From Amphimedon queenslandica (lineage: Eukaryota > Porifera > Demospongiae > Haplosclerida > Niphatidae), in contig NW_003546691.1 in the NCBI RefSeq assembly GCF_000090795.2, positions 1-24,291 on the forward strand: DNA of 24,291 nt, read 5' to 3'. The position numbers and the translations under genes are program-made. The notes under the pieces were generated by a model. That model did no database searches, was not told the DNA's origin, and saw nothing but the letters and a program-made list of their open reading frames with translations. Shown one piece after another: positions 9,777 to 18,613 of this stretch; position 1 is the stretch's first letter, and every line of letters begins with the position of its first letter.

Positions 9777-10574
9777 TCATTCTTCAATAGGACTGAACTC
9801 TGGTGAATACAGAGGAACAAATTCAACTAAACATCCAATGTCAGTTAATGATTGTGTTACCTTTTATACATGATGTATGGAACAGTTGTCCATAACAACT
9901 GAATGATGGTTATGTCCATTAAAGGCAATAAATGTGGTAGTAAATGGGTTTGAACAAACTCATAGTACTCATCACCATCAGTTGTCTCACATCCTAGTTT
10001 AATGTCAAGTAATCCGTTCATAGACATGCAGGCAATTGCAGATATCCTTTCCCCTGACATGCAGAGTACTGTTTTTCAGTGGTTTTGCCCTTAAACTGTA
10101 TCCATACTTCCTGGAAGTGTCTCATCTATCAGTACCTGTTTCATCTACGAAGACGAACATTTTTGGAGAGTATACAGAAATATTAGACACTATTCCATCC
10201 TTAACAATTCGGATCTTAGTGCATTGCTTTGTATCATTTTTTGTCGTGTGAAACCATTTTGGTGTAGACACTTATAGATTGTGTTGAGACTGACAGATAC
10301 ATCAAACTCTGATTGTAGCAATGACTGGATTTCCCTGAGTAAAATACCAGGTCTGTTAATGACCATGTTGAAGATAAATAACTTAAGAGGAACAGGGTAA
10401 GCTTTCTTTTTTACTTGACCTGTACTGCAGAAGTCACGAGCAATTCTTGAAACAGTAGACTTATCAATAGATAAGTTCTCTGCTACTTTTCTCCAAAGCA
10501 AACCTTTGCCAAACGATTCTCCACCTCAAATCTTTAGAATAAGGAGCAGAACGTCACTGTTCACATGAAGTCAT
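9777..10574 (-). pseudogene. Tc1/IS630-type DDE transposase of element B
   Basis: Cuts and pastes the element's own DNA in active relatives. Reading the minus strand from an ATG at 10574: YSKDLRWRIVWQR, then a helix-turn-helix (VAENLSIDKSTVSRIARDFC) and a second DNA-binding helix set (RPGILLREIQSLLQSEFDVS, LNTIYKCLHQNGFTRQKM). The catalytic domain follows. FVDETG near 10150 supplies the first Asp. GERISAIACMSMNGL leads to VVMDNCSIHH near 9890 with the second Asp. LVEFVPLYSPEFSPIEE at 9780-9830 supplies the final acidic residue. Stops and frameshifts occur after MTSCEQ, before WRKVAENL, around FVDETG and before VVMDN. Its start lies near element B's right end, and it converges on the accessory gene. 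Confidence 0.8.
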
Positions 10575-10614
10575 TTCTAAAGCTACGGAATTTATTATTG
10601 AACTTAGGTGGGAA

Positions 10615-11321
10615 CATAGATATTATAGACTACGTAACCGGGATTGGAAACTGATGACGTCACGTGTACAGACTGTGTGATTATTAATGCATGAAATTGC
10701 ATGAATTTGCATCAAGATGGTGAAAATCAAGAAGAATTGTTGTTTGATGAGCTGTATTAATTTTCTACTGTGATTTAGCTGGTTCTAAATAGCTTATTTT
10801 CATGAAGAAAACACCAGAGATCATGATGATACCTTTCCCTTCATGTTTCAATGCTTAGTCGGCTCAGCAGAGGTACAACAGATATGCTGCTTTCATGGTG
10901 TTATTTTGGTGGATCTCTGCTCTCAGTGATATGGCAGGCAGAACTAACCAGTCTATTCTCATGTAGCATGGCCTTGTGCATACTTTTAATCATAAAATGA
11001 AACTGGGGTAGCTAAAGCTTGTTTGCAGGAGGTTTATCTCTTGTCACTGGGAACGCATTTGCTTTAAACACCTGTTTTTTACACAGCTAACACATTTTAC
11101 TTTGGTATCAAAGGAAAATATAACATCTGAGTATATTATAAGAGCCCAAGTGCAGGTGAAATAGCTTGTGGGACTTCACTAGGGACCATTCTTTACAGCC
11201 ATGTAAAGGATTTTCGTCTGCCTCTCACTGTCACAGAGACTGTACCTGAATAATTACATTCATTTGAATGGGATCATGTGATTGGTTTCCAATCTCGGTT
11301 ACGTAGTCTATAATATCTATG
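10615..11321. mobile_element. Element C: 707-bp inverted-repeat element
   Basis: The ends at 10615-10651 and 11285-11321 are inverted copies 37 bp long with one difference (start CATAGATATTATAGACTACG). Nothing inside is coding. It sits between element B's transposase start and B's right end, so it entered B after B existed or was carried with it. Flanking octamers GGTGGGAA (10607-10614) and GGTAAGAA (11322-11329) match at 6 of 8 positions, which would suit a decayed 8-bp duplication as in hAT elements. This is weak. The overlapping TGACGTCA/CACGTG sites at 10655-10666 are near its left end. Confidence 0.65.
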
Positions 11322-11398
11322 GGTAAGAACATCATTGTTGTCACGGTAACTGATGACCACACCTTTACGCTTTATTGTAAGATTTTCGGAAAACACAG

Positions 11399-11400
11399 TA
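11399..11400. repeat. TA target duplication, right of element B
   Basis: Partner of the TA at 8192-8193. Element A's gene resumes immediately after it. Confidence 0.7.
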
Positions 11401-12249
11401 AGACAAAAAATGTGAAAAAGTTAGGAGGAATGGGAATTAATGATATAGTTATTTCTTTGAATGAACTACCTGATGGAACAGCTGATACTGCATATCTGAC
11501 ATATCCCATGAACTAGAAAAGCTGCGTACAATTGCACATGAGCTGAAATTACCTAATGCAAACAGTATGAACTGGACAATGTTCGTCGCAACGAACTCCG
11601 ATTCAGCTGCATTACAAAAGATAATGAATCGTTTAATTGAAGATTATGAAGCAATAGATCATGCTAAATATGGAACAGCAAATGCAGCAACTTTTGACAT
11701 CAAGAGTTTAAGTGGTGTATCTTTAGATTCTGCTTCTAATGCGGACAGGTATCATCCTGCGAATTGATTTGTACACAAATGTTGGAAACTATTTGGAAGC
11801 TATGTTCTTTCAGGGACTATTTGTCAATTATGACCAGTAATACTAACCTCGATGAAGATGATTTTAAAGACTATCATCACTGTTCCGAAGTAACAAATGA
11901 ACACCAAATTGGCAGTCGCTATTTCGTTACGGCTGCAAATGCAATGAAAATCATATTTCTGAGAGAAGCAGTCATTGAGTTCTAAAGTATACTGGCAGAT
12001 AGAAAGGAACTAAAAAAATATAAAAAATTAATAGATGATAATCAAATGGCACTTCTTAAAGTTGATGCTTTGATGTTTTCCCACGTATACTATGACTTTG
12101 TTACAGTTACCAAAAGTAATGAACTTAATAAGTCAGTTTTAGATATGAACCACCACTACAATGAATTGAAACTTTCTGGAACAAGTCCCTGCTGTTATGT
12201 TGAGAATGAATTTACAAGTATTTCAAGAAGACCGACTGTATACAAGTGA
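11401..12249 (+). pseudogene. Element A protein, central domain (possible DDE-type)
   Basis: Continues the gene broken at 8192. It begins with VKKLGGMGINDIVISLNELP and DGTADTAYL. After a one-base shift near 11497 it reads ELEKLRTIAHELKLPNANSM, then MNWTMFVATNSDSAALQKIM. The Asp of NSDSA at 11600-11602 could be the second catalytic acid after NTDG, by analogy with the SDGA/SDSA phrases of other RNase H-fold transposases; this is inference. Later segments are FVHKCWKLFGS, SNTNLDEDDFKDYHHCSEVT, IGSRYFVTAANAMKIIFLRE, and after a TAA at 11983 in the same frame KVDALMFSHVYYDFVTVTKS, ending near MNHHYNELK. Not a named family that I know. Confidence 0.55.
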
Positions 12250-12786
12250 TAAGTGTAAGATAAACCATCGCTGTAAAGTAAAAACAATAGAAATACACAA
12301 AAAGCTCTTTAAGGAATGTAACAGTTCGCTTTTCCAATTTTTGGTATCATGTGTCATCAGAATTAAAAAGAAATGTGTCATTATGCTCGAAGCTACCTAC
12401 CTGGAGGTATTAATTGTGAACCTTCAGATCCTCAGGTACGGAACATTTTGTCAGAAGTGAGACCAAGTAGTGACTTTTGTGAATCAATACTTGTGCTCAA
12501 TGACCACCTCGCAACTTCACTACCAATTTTACGTCAGGTAGCTCGATCTACATTAGTTGAAGTGAAGAACAATAAAACCGTTAAGTGTCTGGATGAGCTT
12601 CCATATGACCAGCAATTAACTGTGATTGATATGGCTGTCAGGAAAAGAGAAGCAGTAAATCAAAAAGCGAAGTTAATGAGCAAACGAGTCGCTTTGCAGA
12701 GGAGGGAAAAAATGGTTCATACTTATAAACATCTTGAAGCATATAAGAAGAGCTGGAAAAGGATCGGTTATCACAAACTCATCTAA
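12185..12786 (+). pseudogene. Element A protein, C-terminal helical region
   Basis: Two overlapping frames continue the same protein. Frame one has LQVFQEDRLYTSDKCKINHR and KTIEIHKKLFKECNS. Frame two (from 12373) has CHYARSYLPGGINCEPSD, VRPSSDFCESILVLNDHLAT, RQVARSTLVEVKNNKTVKCL, DELPYDQQLTVIDMAVRKRE and a long Lys/Arg-rich helix to KKSWKRIGYHKLI. From memory, the phrase 'CESILxLNDxL' followed by 'ARSxLVEVKxNKTxxWL' marks an uncharacterised transposon-borne family. A basic coiled helix here could bind nucleic acid. A frameshift separates the two frames, and a stop at 12784-12786 separates it from the next piece. Confidence 0.5.
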
Positions 12787-12794
12787 TAGTATCA

Positions 12795-13058
12795 TTGGCA
12801 GAACTGCATAAAGCAATCAAAGAGATTGACCTGAAGAAAATATCTGCTACAAAGAAAAGGCAAGGGACAAGAATGCTACTGAGCAATCAAGTCAAATTAA
12901 GAAACAGTCTGCTTAAGCAAGATATATACCTTAAGTTCAGTCATTCTGGGAAGCAACAATCACTAGGTGAAGTTATTGAAGAGTTATCTAACAACATTGA
13001 CTGTAATTTACACGATTTGTCACCGTACATATGTATTCCTAGTGCACTAGTAGGTTGA
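12795..13058 (+). pseudogene. Element A protein, extreme C-terminal module
   Basis: An 87-residue frame: AELHKAIKEIDLKKISATKK, then LLSNQVKLRNSLLKQ, then LKFSHSGKQQSLGEVIEELS, ending shortly after. It lies just past the stop of the preceding piece and is very likely the tail of the same protein. The same module order (Q-V/I-x-x-R/W, LxQ, F..., GKQ.SL) is seen in the broken fragment at 2857-2960. The start codon shown is probably internal. Function unknown. Confidence 0.5.
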
Positions 13059-13272
13059 CAAATTAAACACAAGTTTATTGAGGAAACAAAAGAGATAGAG
13101 TGGTATATTAGGATGGTATTAGACTATGACAGTGAGATACTAAAGCTCATGAAGTACTCTATGATGGGGAGGTAGATCATTGACTTCTTGATTTGACAAT
13201 GGATTTACTTAAGAGTGATTTAATAATATTTTAAAGTGTAGCAACTTCATATTTTTCATTTCTAGTTAAAAA

Positions 13273-13467
13273 TTAGTCTAACTTTAAGTCTGATACAATA
13301 TTAATATTAATAAAATGTTTTATTTCTTTAAGCATTGCCTTCACTTCTAGCTTCATCTCAGCAAACTCCACCTTTAATAATTGCACTTCTTTATAACAAT
13401 TTTGAACTTCAATATTTAATGTATGAATCTGACAGAAAAAATCTCCACCAGACTTTCCTAACAACAA
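13273..13467 (-). pseudogene. Right-arm copy of the element A coding block
   Basis: Minus-strand reading LLGKSGGDFFCQIHTLNIEV, QNCYKEVQLLKVEFAEMKLE and VKAMLKEIKHFININ. The first part matches the left-arm block at 6873-6964; the second part has no counterpart on the left and forms a coiled-coil-like helix. Inside the right arm it points outwards-in, opposite to the main gene. It could be a real second gene of the element or a by-product of arm duplication. The LKVEFAEMKLEVKAMLKE continuation looks more natural than the left version. Confidence 0.4.
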
Positions 13468-14065
13468 ATGCTACCTAATTTACTCATATACACTAATATC
13501 TGTGCACTGAGATGACACAAATGCTCCTTTAGCTCTAGTATTCATTTAAAAGTAACTTACATTTGAAACAATCATTGAACCAGATGCCATCACTCTAAAT
13601 TATGCACAAAATAGAAAAACCACCCCTCTATGCAAAAAGCACTGTGAGGGATCTCATATATTAACTCAGTGTAGTTTTACAAAATTATTTATTCTAATTG
13701 GTGAAAAAACCGCAAATACCTCATCACTATTTTAACCTGTTACAAGCACACAACAAGTAGTTTTAAACAATTTCTGTATTGAAACTCTTGCCTTGTTGGC
13801 AAAAAACAGATTATCTTGTACCACTGTACGTCGTGGCTGCAGGTTCATGTAGATCGAGAGAAATCAATGAATTAATACTCGATAATTAATTTTTAATTTT
13901 AACCCTTTGATGACAGAATTTTACAACTTTAAAAAATCATAAATGCGAAACCACTGCTTTCCTAGCAATTTTACTTGAGCTGGGGCATTTATTTAGTTAG
14001 GTAAAAAATGTGATATAATTATTAGTTTAAAACTTGATTTTCAGATTTTCACTTATGGTATGGTA
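13377..14065 (-). repeat. Element A right inverted repeat
   Basis: Reverse-complement copy of 6275-6964, with deletions and insertions of a few to about 20 bases (for example TTGCTAGGAAAGCAGTGG on the complement of the right arm is absent on the left). The outer end overlaps a local hairpin at 14057-14081, which makes the true terminus uncertain. Confidence 0.8.
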
Positions 14066-14081
14066 GACACCCTACCATACC
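14057..14081. repeat. Perfect 10-bp hairpin at the right edge of element A
   Basis: GGTATGGTAG (14057-14066), a 5-base loop, then CTACCATACC (14072-14081). It straddles the point where similarity to the left arm ends. The left edge has only CTATGGTGTA. It may be a terminal hairpin of element A or a later local palindrome. Confidence 0.5.
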
Positions 14082-14089
14082 CTTCTTAA

Positions 14090-14770
14090 CTACTGCTGTG
14101 GCTCCTGTAGACTTGAATTATGACTTCACGTGTCACTCTGTCTGCTTGGATGATCTCTTTTCTCAGGTCTTGTACTCCTTGTGTCTTCCACTTCATTTCT
14201 TTCCTTATCCTAGATCAGCCCAATTTTTTTCCTTCAGTAAAGCCCTCCTTAATCATGTGCTTCAGCCAATAATGATTGCTACTCTATGGTAGTACACTGC
14301 AAGCCTAAATTTTTTAGATTTCTCTCTGGTGAAGTTAGTCATACCTTAATTAAGAGTTGTCTAGGTATTGAGGGTGTATGGGTCATTGTAGTCCATTGCC
14401 ATAATTGGTGCCATGTTACTGCCCTTGCTATTACTCAGTGTTCATTCCAATGTGCTAAGTGTCAGGTACTGATTGAACATCCAGAGAGACGTCTATTACA
14501 GTGGAAGGATGGCTCATTTTGTGAGTTGCTATATGAGGGCTCCATACTTCAGGCTTGCCTTCCCAGATCAAAATCCACTTAAAGTTGTACAGACTCTCAC
14601 ACATTTAGGCTATATACTAGTAACATGAACAATGGTAATATAAAATCTGCTCTTCGCCTTCTGTCTCAAAAGGTGAAATGTAACTCTTTATTTCTATAAC
14701 AAGCATCTGATCCTCACTGTCTTACCCTTTGTGTATGTGACTCTCGTTGCCAAAACATTCCCAAACTGGT
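14090..14770 (+). other. Probable RT-element remnant, not resolved
   Basis: Open stretches at 14098-14292 and 14286-14582 translate into Leu/Cys/Ser-rich text with no motif I trust. They sit directly upstream of the recognisable reverse-transcriptase remnant on the same strand, so they may be its decayed N-terminal part. A weak continuation (KVVQTLTHLGYIL) follows at 14584. I cannot support a gene call. Confidence 0.25.
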
Positions 14771-14773
14771 CCC

Positions 14774-15275
14774 ATTCACTGTGACTTTATTCTTCTCCAA
14801 TACACTCCTTCTCCCGTTGATGATCCTCACCCTGTTACTTTTTCATATCATTAATGGCAAGGATCCTAAAATTTAACCAATTGGAATTAGGGAGACTTGT
14901 TAGAGAATAATTTGTGAAGCTATCCTCTCTATATTTGTTCTTGATGTCATTGAAGGTGCCAGTCCTTTTGAACTTAGTACAGGTCTTGATAGTTGTTTCA
15001 AGGCTGCTGTTCACAGTATGCGTCAGTTGCGTACGGAAACTAATACTGAAGCTGTTCTCTTGGTTGACATAACTAATGGTTTTAACTGACTTAACCTTCA
15101 TAAAACAGCATTTTGGAATGCCTTCTGTTAGCGTTACAATTTCCTATCCTCTTCTCTGCCTACCAACTGTTCCTGCGGCTCTCCACTCGCCATCAATCAC
15201 TGTACCTTAATGGCTTCACTATTCTACATCACAAAGGTGTTCATGCTCGTCTACTCAATGATGTCTGTCATATAA
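14774..15275 (+). pseudogene. Reverse transcriptase remnant (N-terminal and palm start)
   Basis: In shifting plus-strand frames: ILLQYTPSPVDDPHPVTF, then RIICEAILSIFVLDVIEGAS, PFELSTGLDSCFKAAVHSMR, and RTETNTEAVLLVDITNGFN. The VLLVD..N.FN phrase corresponds to the first catalytic Asp motif of a reverse transcriptase (usually LLVDA.NAFNSLNR). After a degraded spacer, LNGFTILHHKGVHARLLNDV matches the position of the 'EGTTQGDPLAMAMYA' motif. The active-site YADD block that should follow is absent. From memory this RT type is abundant in sponges and cnidarians; I am unsure whether it is a non-LTR or DIRS-like class. The gene is interrupted by the MITE at 15276. Confidence 0.6.
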
Positions 15276-15506
15276 TGAGACCATAGTTAAAAAAGGTACA
15301 TTAAGGCAGATTTTAAAATTCATCATTTTAACGAAAAATAACCTGTGAGTGCTCTGTTGGACAACCACTGTTTCTAAAAGTTACATAGTAAATTTTTTAT
15401 CCTGTGGAGAATTTTATGCTAAATGGAGCTCAGGAAGTAGTATTTTTTGGATATAATGACAAATTTCACTACCCACCATAAGTTACCTTTTGTCAATTAC
15501 GGTTAC
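15276..15506 (-). mobile_element. MITE-1, second full copy (inverted)
   Basis: Aligns end to end with the reverse complement of 3858-4094. Shared landmarks are CCTGTGAGTGCTCTGTTGGA against its complement near 4010-4030, and TTTTGTCAATTACGGTTAC at the right end. The left end (TGAGACCATAGTTAAAAAAG) is more mutated. It lies exactly between the RT remnant and the C-terminal fragment of the same RT element, so it inserted into a copy that had already lost the middle of the gene. Confidence 0.65.
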
Positions 15507-15905
15507 ATATGACTGTTGAACCTCCTCTACAACCAATATTTGGTAAGATCCTGCAACCCAAGTCCGCTATTACAACTGATAATGCTCACAGACATCAAAG
15601 CAGTTGGCTTCTGGAACTGTTCACGACAAAGTGCGTTTTTTGATGGAAGGATTTTTAATCCTACTGAATATTCCTGTTGTAATCAGTCTTTGTATGCCTG
15701 CTACGATCATCATGAGCTTGAGAAGAGGCATCTTTATGAGGATACAGTCATATTGGTCGAAAACAGGTGTTGCACACCTCTAGTTTTCTTAACATCTGGA
15801 GGCATAGGACCATTGCTTCAAATTCTATAAAAGACTTGCTTTATGCCTGACTGCAAAGAGAAATGCTTCATATAGTTGTCTTATAATGGATATGTTGTAA
15901 AATAT
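15507..15905 (+). pseudogene. C-terminal fragment of the RT element
   Basis: Reads VEPPLQPIFGKILQPKSAIT, then after a frameshift TDIKAVGFWNCSRQSAFFDG, RIFNPTEYSCCNQSLYACYD, HHELEKRHLYEDTVILVENR, CCTPLVFLTSGGIG and YKRLALCLTAKRNASYSCLI. The pattern 'DI.A.GFW......FFD.R.FNP', a helix rich in E/K/R, then 'TPLVF...GG' is the usual C-terminal part of these RT elements as I remember them. The FFD.R.F core could be a nuclease-type fold; that is inference. About 300 residues expected between the RT motif and this domain are missing. Confidence 0.55.
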
Positions 15906-17500
15906 TACTTGCCCTACCTCCAGGGTATACAGACTCATGCATCTAATTTTCTCTGACTTTGACCTTGCCATTCCTGAGGGCAGATCTCATTTTTGTATCA
16001 TACTTCTTCTATACCTTGTGCTCCCTCTTATTCATTATTTTGGTTAAAAAGACACGAAACAGCATAAACAACTGCCTATATGTGCCATATGACTGCTGCA
16101 TGCTAAAATATGCATAAGCATGTTAAGGCCACCCCAGTTACTTATTCATTCTTTCGACCTGTCAAGCAGTCTTGATCTTAGTGGGACCAACCAGTTCTTA
16201 GAGGGCTTCAAAGCAAAAACAGTCATTTTATGCATTCATAATAGGTTTGTTATGCTTGAGTAAGTTTGCTTCATTATGGTGCAGGTACTCTTGTGTGTCA
16301 TTTCTGGCTATACATTTCTTGTGGGACTGTACACCCGGCATTGTTTTTATTTTGCTACTTTACTTGTATTTCTTCAGAATAAAAACTTGTCTAATGGAAT
16401 AAGTATTTGATGCCTTGTAAAATTTTAAGTGGTATTGTATATGATGTTAGAAGTTGCTGCCTTCAATTTCTTAATTGTCTCAGATGAGCTACACTTCAAT
16501 TTGAAAACAATGCTGAGTAACACCAAAGGCAGAGGATTTTGTGAGAATCTTTTACAGAGCAGTACCTGATTTCATGTAATCCAATTGAAGTTACTCATAT
16601 GAATAGACACTCACGACAGCATGTGACCATTGACACAGTTCACGCTGTGACAGGCTAAGTACTGGACACAATTGAACCACAGTCGTCTTTGTCCTCTTAG
16701 TTGTTGCCATCAAGGCGCAACTTATAATTAGTATTTACATAATGTGTTTCTTACAATTTGTTTCTCAAATAACAAATATTGTGGGTCCTGGTAGAATTAC
16801 ACTTCCTCTTTATAGAAAATCTAAATAATTTCTGTTGTTATTACAATCAATCACAACTTCATTTGATCTCTCCATTAGATCCTATCTGCTCACACAAAAC
16901 ATAACTGAATCACCACAAAAACTTGACTAAGCTTCTGTTGTTCTGAAATTGCTGTATTATCTATGCTATGTCACCCCTGAGAATTCACCGGAAGTGGAAG
17001 CAGCTGCATTAGAAATGGAAAAATGTAGTTACATCACTAATGACGCATTATAATGATATTAACAGATACATGGCTAATATTTTAGCTGTGTTGTTTTACA
17101 CATAAGCAGTCTTGCTCTTCCTAATAAGCAGTACATACCTCCCAGAGTTAAGTTGTCTTCATAAAGGTTATAATTATTCGAAGATCTCTCTCTATTAGCT
17201 ATTTTATAGAAGAATTCAGTTTGAATGTTTTTGCAGTAAGCTTTGGTACGCTATTGGGATTTTAGGGAGAACTTAGTTGGCAGTGTTCCTAAGACCCAAG
17301 TTTTCAGAGATTTTGATAGACTTTACCAACTAAGAAACTGTGCAAGTTTCATTTTTGTGTCACATTCAAATAAAAAGATCTAGTTTTAACTCAACTGGGA
17401 CATAGTCTAGATGAGCTTACTTTTTGCTGTGGTAAATCAGATGACAATGTTCTTATTGTGAAAGATATTCACTAAGGTGTATATAAATCTAAAAATAATG
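15906..17500. other. Stretch without a recognised gene
   Basis: About 1.6 kb with no convincing coding sequence on either strand. A 9-bp inverted pair CTTAGTTGG / CCAACTAAG lies at about 17273-17281 and 17326-17334. Short palindromic bits occur near 16100 and 16610-16650. Nothing more can be assigned. Confidence 0.4.
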
Positions 17501-17587
17501 TCATTGTGATAGCACATATATGTTGGATTGAGGTTGGTTTTTCAAGATGGCAACCGTTTTCATGATTTTCAAACACTAATAACTCTT

Positions 17588-17794
17588 TTATCTCAGGTTG
17601 TACAGCCTTATAAATGGCTTAGATGAGCTCCCTTGCACTGAGCAATTCTCCTGGGACCTTGAAAGTAGACTGTAGTGTAGTGCAGCTATTTTTGATAATA
17701 GCCCAAAATTCAAATTTCTGCAAAATTCTTCAGCTTTGTCTTCTTTCATCTTTTTTCCATGCACCGGATAATCTTTTAAACTAGAGAACCACAC
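17588..17794 (-). pseudogene. Coding-like ORF within the left arm of element D
   Basis: A 68-residue minus-strand frame (WFSSLKDYPVHGKKMKEDKA, then EEFCRNLNFGLLSKIAALHY). The right arm contains the matching sequence on the plus strand (19320-19520), where GLKTSELIEDKRRKSLKNF is the counterpart, broken by stops. Partial conservation in both arms may only reflect arm duplication. No family is recognised, and a chance ORF is possible. Confidence 0.25.
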
Positions 17795-18040
17795 AAGTTG
17801 GCTTTTGCATCATTCTTCTGTGATTGGGCCAAGGGCCACATGTGGCTTTAAAAAGAATCAAGGACAGACAACAAAGTGGGAGGCAGAATCCAGCTGCAGT
17901 CCCACGTGGGTCTGTGGTGTGATGCCATTTTAATTTATGCGCACCTGATCAGCATGAATATAATTAACCTAACCACAGAATCATAACACATAAAATATTA
18001 TTAATATTTAAGAAAAAAGAATGGAAACAAGTAAATAAAA

Positions 18041-18316
18041 AACATTAAAAATGAAAATGTAGTAGGATTGAAAAAGAAGAAAAAAAAAAGAAACAACAAA
18101 CTGGTGTGTTAAAAAAAATTTTACACCATTGCATGAGGATTATTTCTTTATTGTGTTATCATGTAGCAGTCGGTGTGCTGGGATATTTGCAACTCATGCT
18201 TTAGATTATATTATTTTTGCAGTGGTGTTGTGTTTTTTACCTCACCAGTTTGCACTATCCTCTTGTTTCATTGCTTTTTTCCAATTCAATGCTACTAATT
18301 TTCATTTTTAATGTTC
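18041..18316. repeat. Inner palindrome 1 of element D
   Basis: CATTAAAAATGAAAATGTAG and following bases on the left pair with the inverted ACTAATTTTCATTTTTAATG on the right. Inside these, AACAAACTGGTGTG pairs with CACCAGTTTGCACTATCCTC in inverted form. It is a diverged relative of the palindrome at 18866-19100. Confidence 0.55.
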
Positions 18317-18613
18317 TAAAAGTAATAAGGTCATTGTGGTAGCACATAAAATAAGCTATAAATATAGGTGCTGTTTTTGGCTATGTATGTTGAGATCAAA
18401 GCCAACTATTAGAGAAACTCTTTGCACAATGATAACTAAATAGACAGATGAAGTCCATCGCAAAGAATGTGACAATTTTAGGTATAAATGTTATATTAAC
18501 GTAGCTACTGCATATTTCTTATTTTATTTAGATTAATTACACTCTTTAAATGAAGTAAAGATCAACAAGTAGCCAATTTTCATACACAAACATTCAGTTT
18601 TTATCTTTTCCAG

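Larger units (their letters stand above)
8194..11398. mobile_element. Element B: Tc1/IS630-type transposon nested in element A
   Basis: The left end begins CTGTGTTTTCCGGAAATTTT and the right end is the inverted form (complement CTGTGTTTTCCGAAAATCTT). Similarity continues with mismatches to about 32 bp. It is flanked by TA on both sides, as expected for the Tc1/mariner/IS630 group. Size is 3,205 bp, about 2.5 kb without element C. It carries two convergent genes: an accessory gene on the plus strand (8265-9533) and a DDE transposase on the minus strand (9777-10574). Taking it out with one TA puts the two halves of element A's gene in the same frame, so the boundaries are supported independently. 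Confidence 0.8.
6275..14065 (+). mobile_element. Element A: DNA transposon with about 690-bp inverted repeats
   Basis: The left arm (6275-6964) and right arm (13377-14065) are inverted copies that match along nearly their whole length with scattered substitutions and small indels. The element is 7.8 kb, or about 4.6 kb once the inserted element B (8194-11398) is subtracted. The interior has plus-strand fragments of one large gene family running through in order. Both arms include the same short coding-like block (LLGKS..., QIHTLN, EVQNC, KEVQL). I saw no polymerase, retroviral-type integrase or capsid genes, which argues against a Polinton. Outer ends are not sharp and I could not find a target duplication. 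The superfamily is unknown to me. Confidence 0.7.

Noticed and set aside
10036..10251. 71-residue plus-strand ORF
   Set aside because: It is antisense to the DDE transposase, which has clear motifs on the minus strand.
6275..14065. Element A as a Polinton/Maverick
   Set aside because: Long inverted repeats fit, but no protein-primed DNA polymerase, retroviral-type integrase, packaging ATPase or capsid sequence is visible.
14835..15101. 88-residue minus-strand ORF
   Set aside because: It is antisense to the RT remnant; the plus strand carries the VLLVD..N.FN motif.
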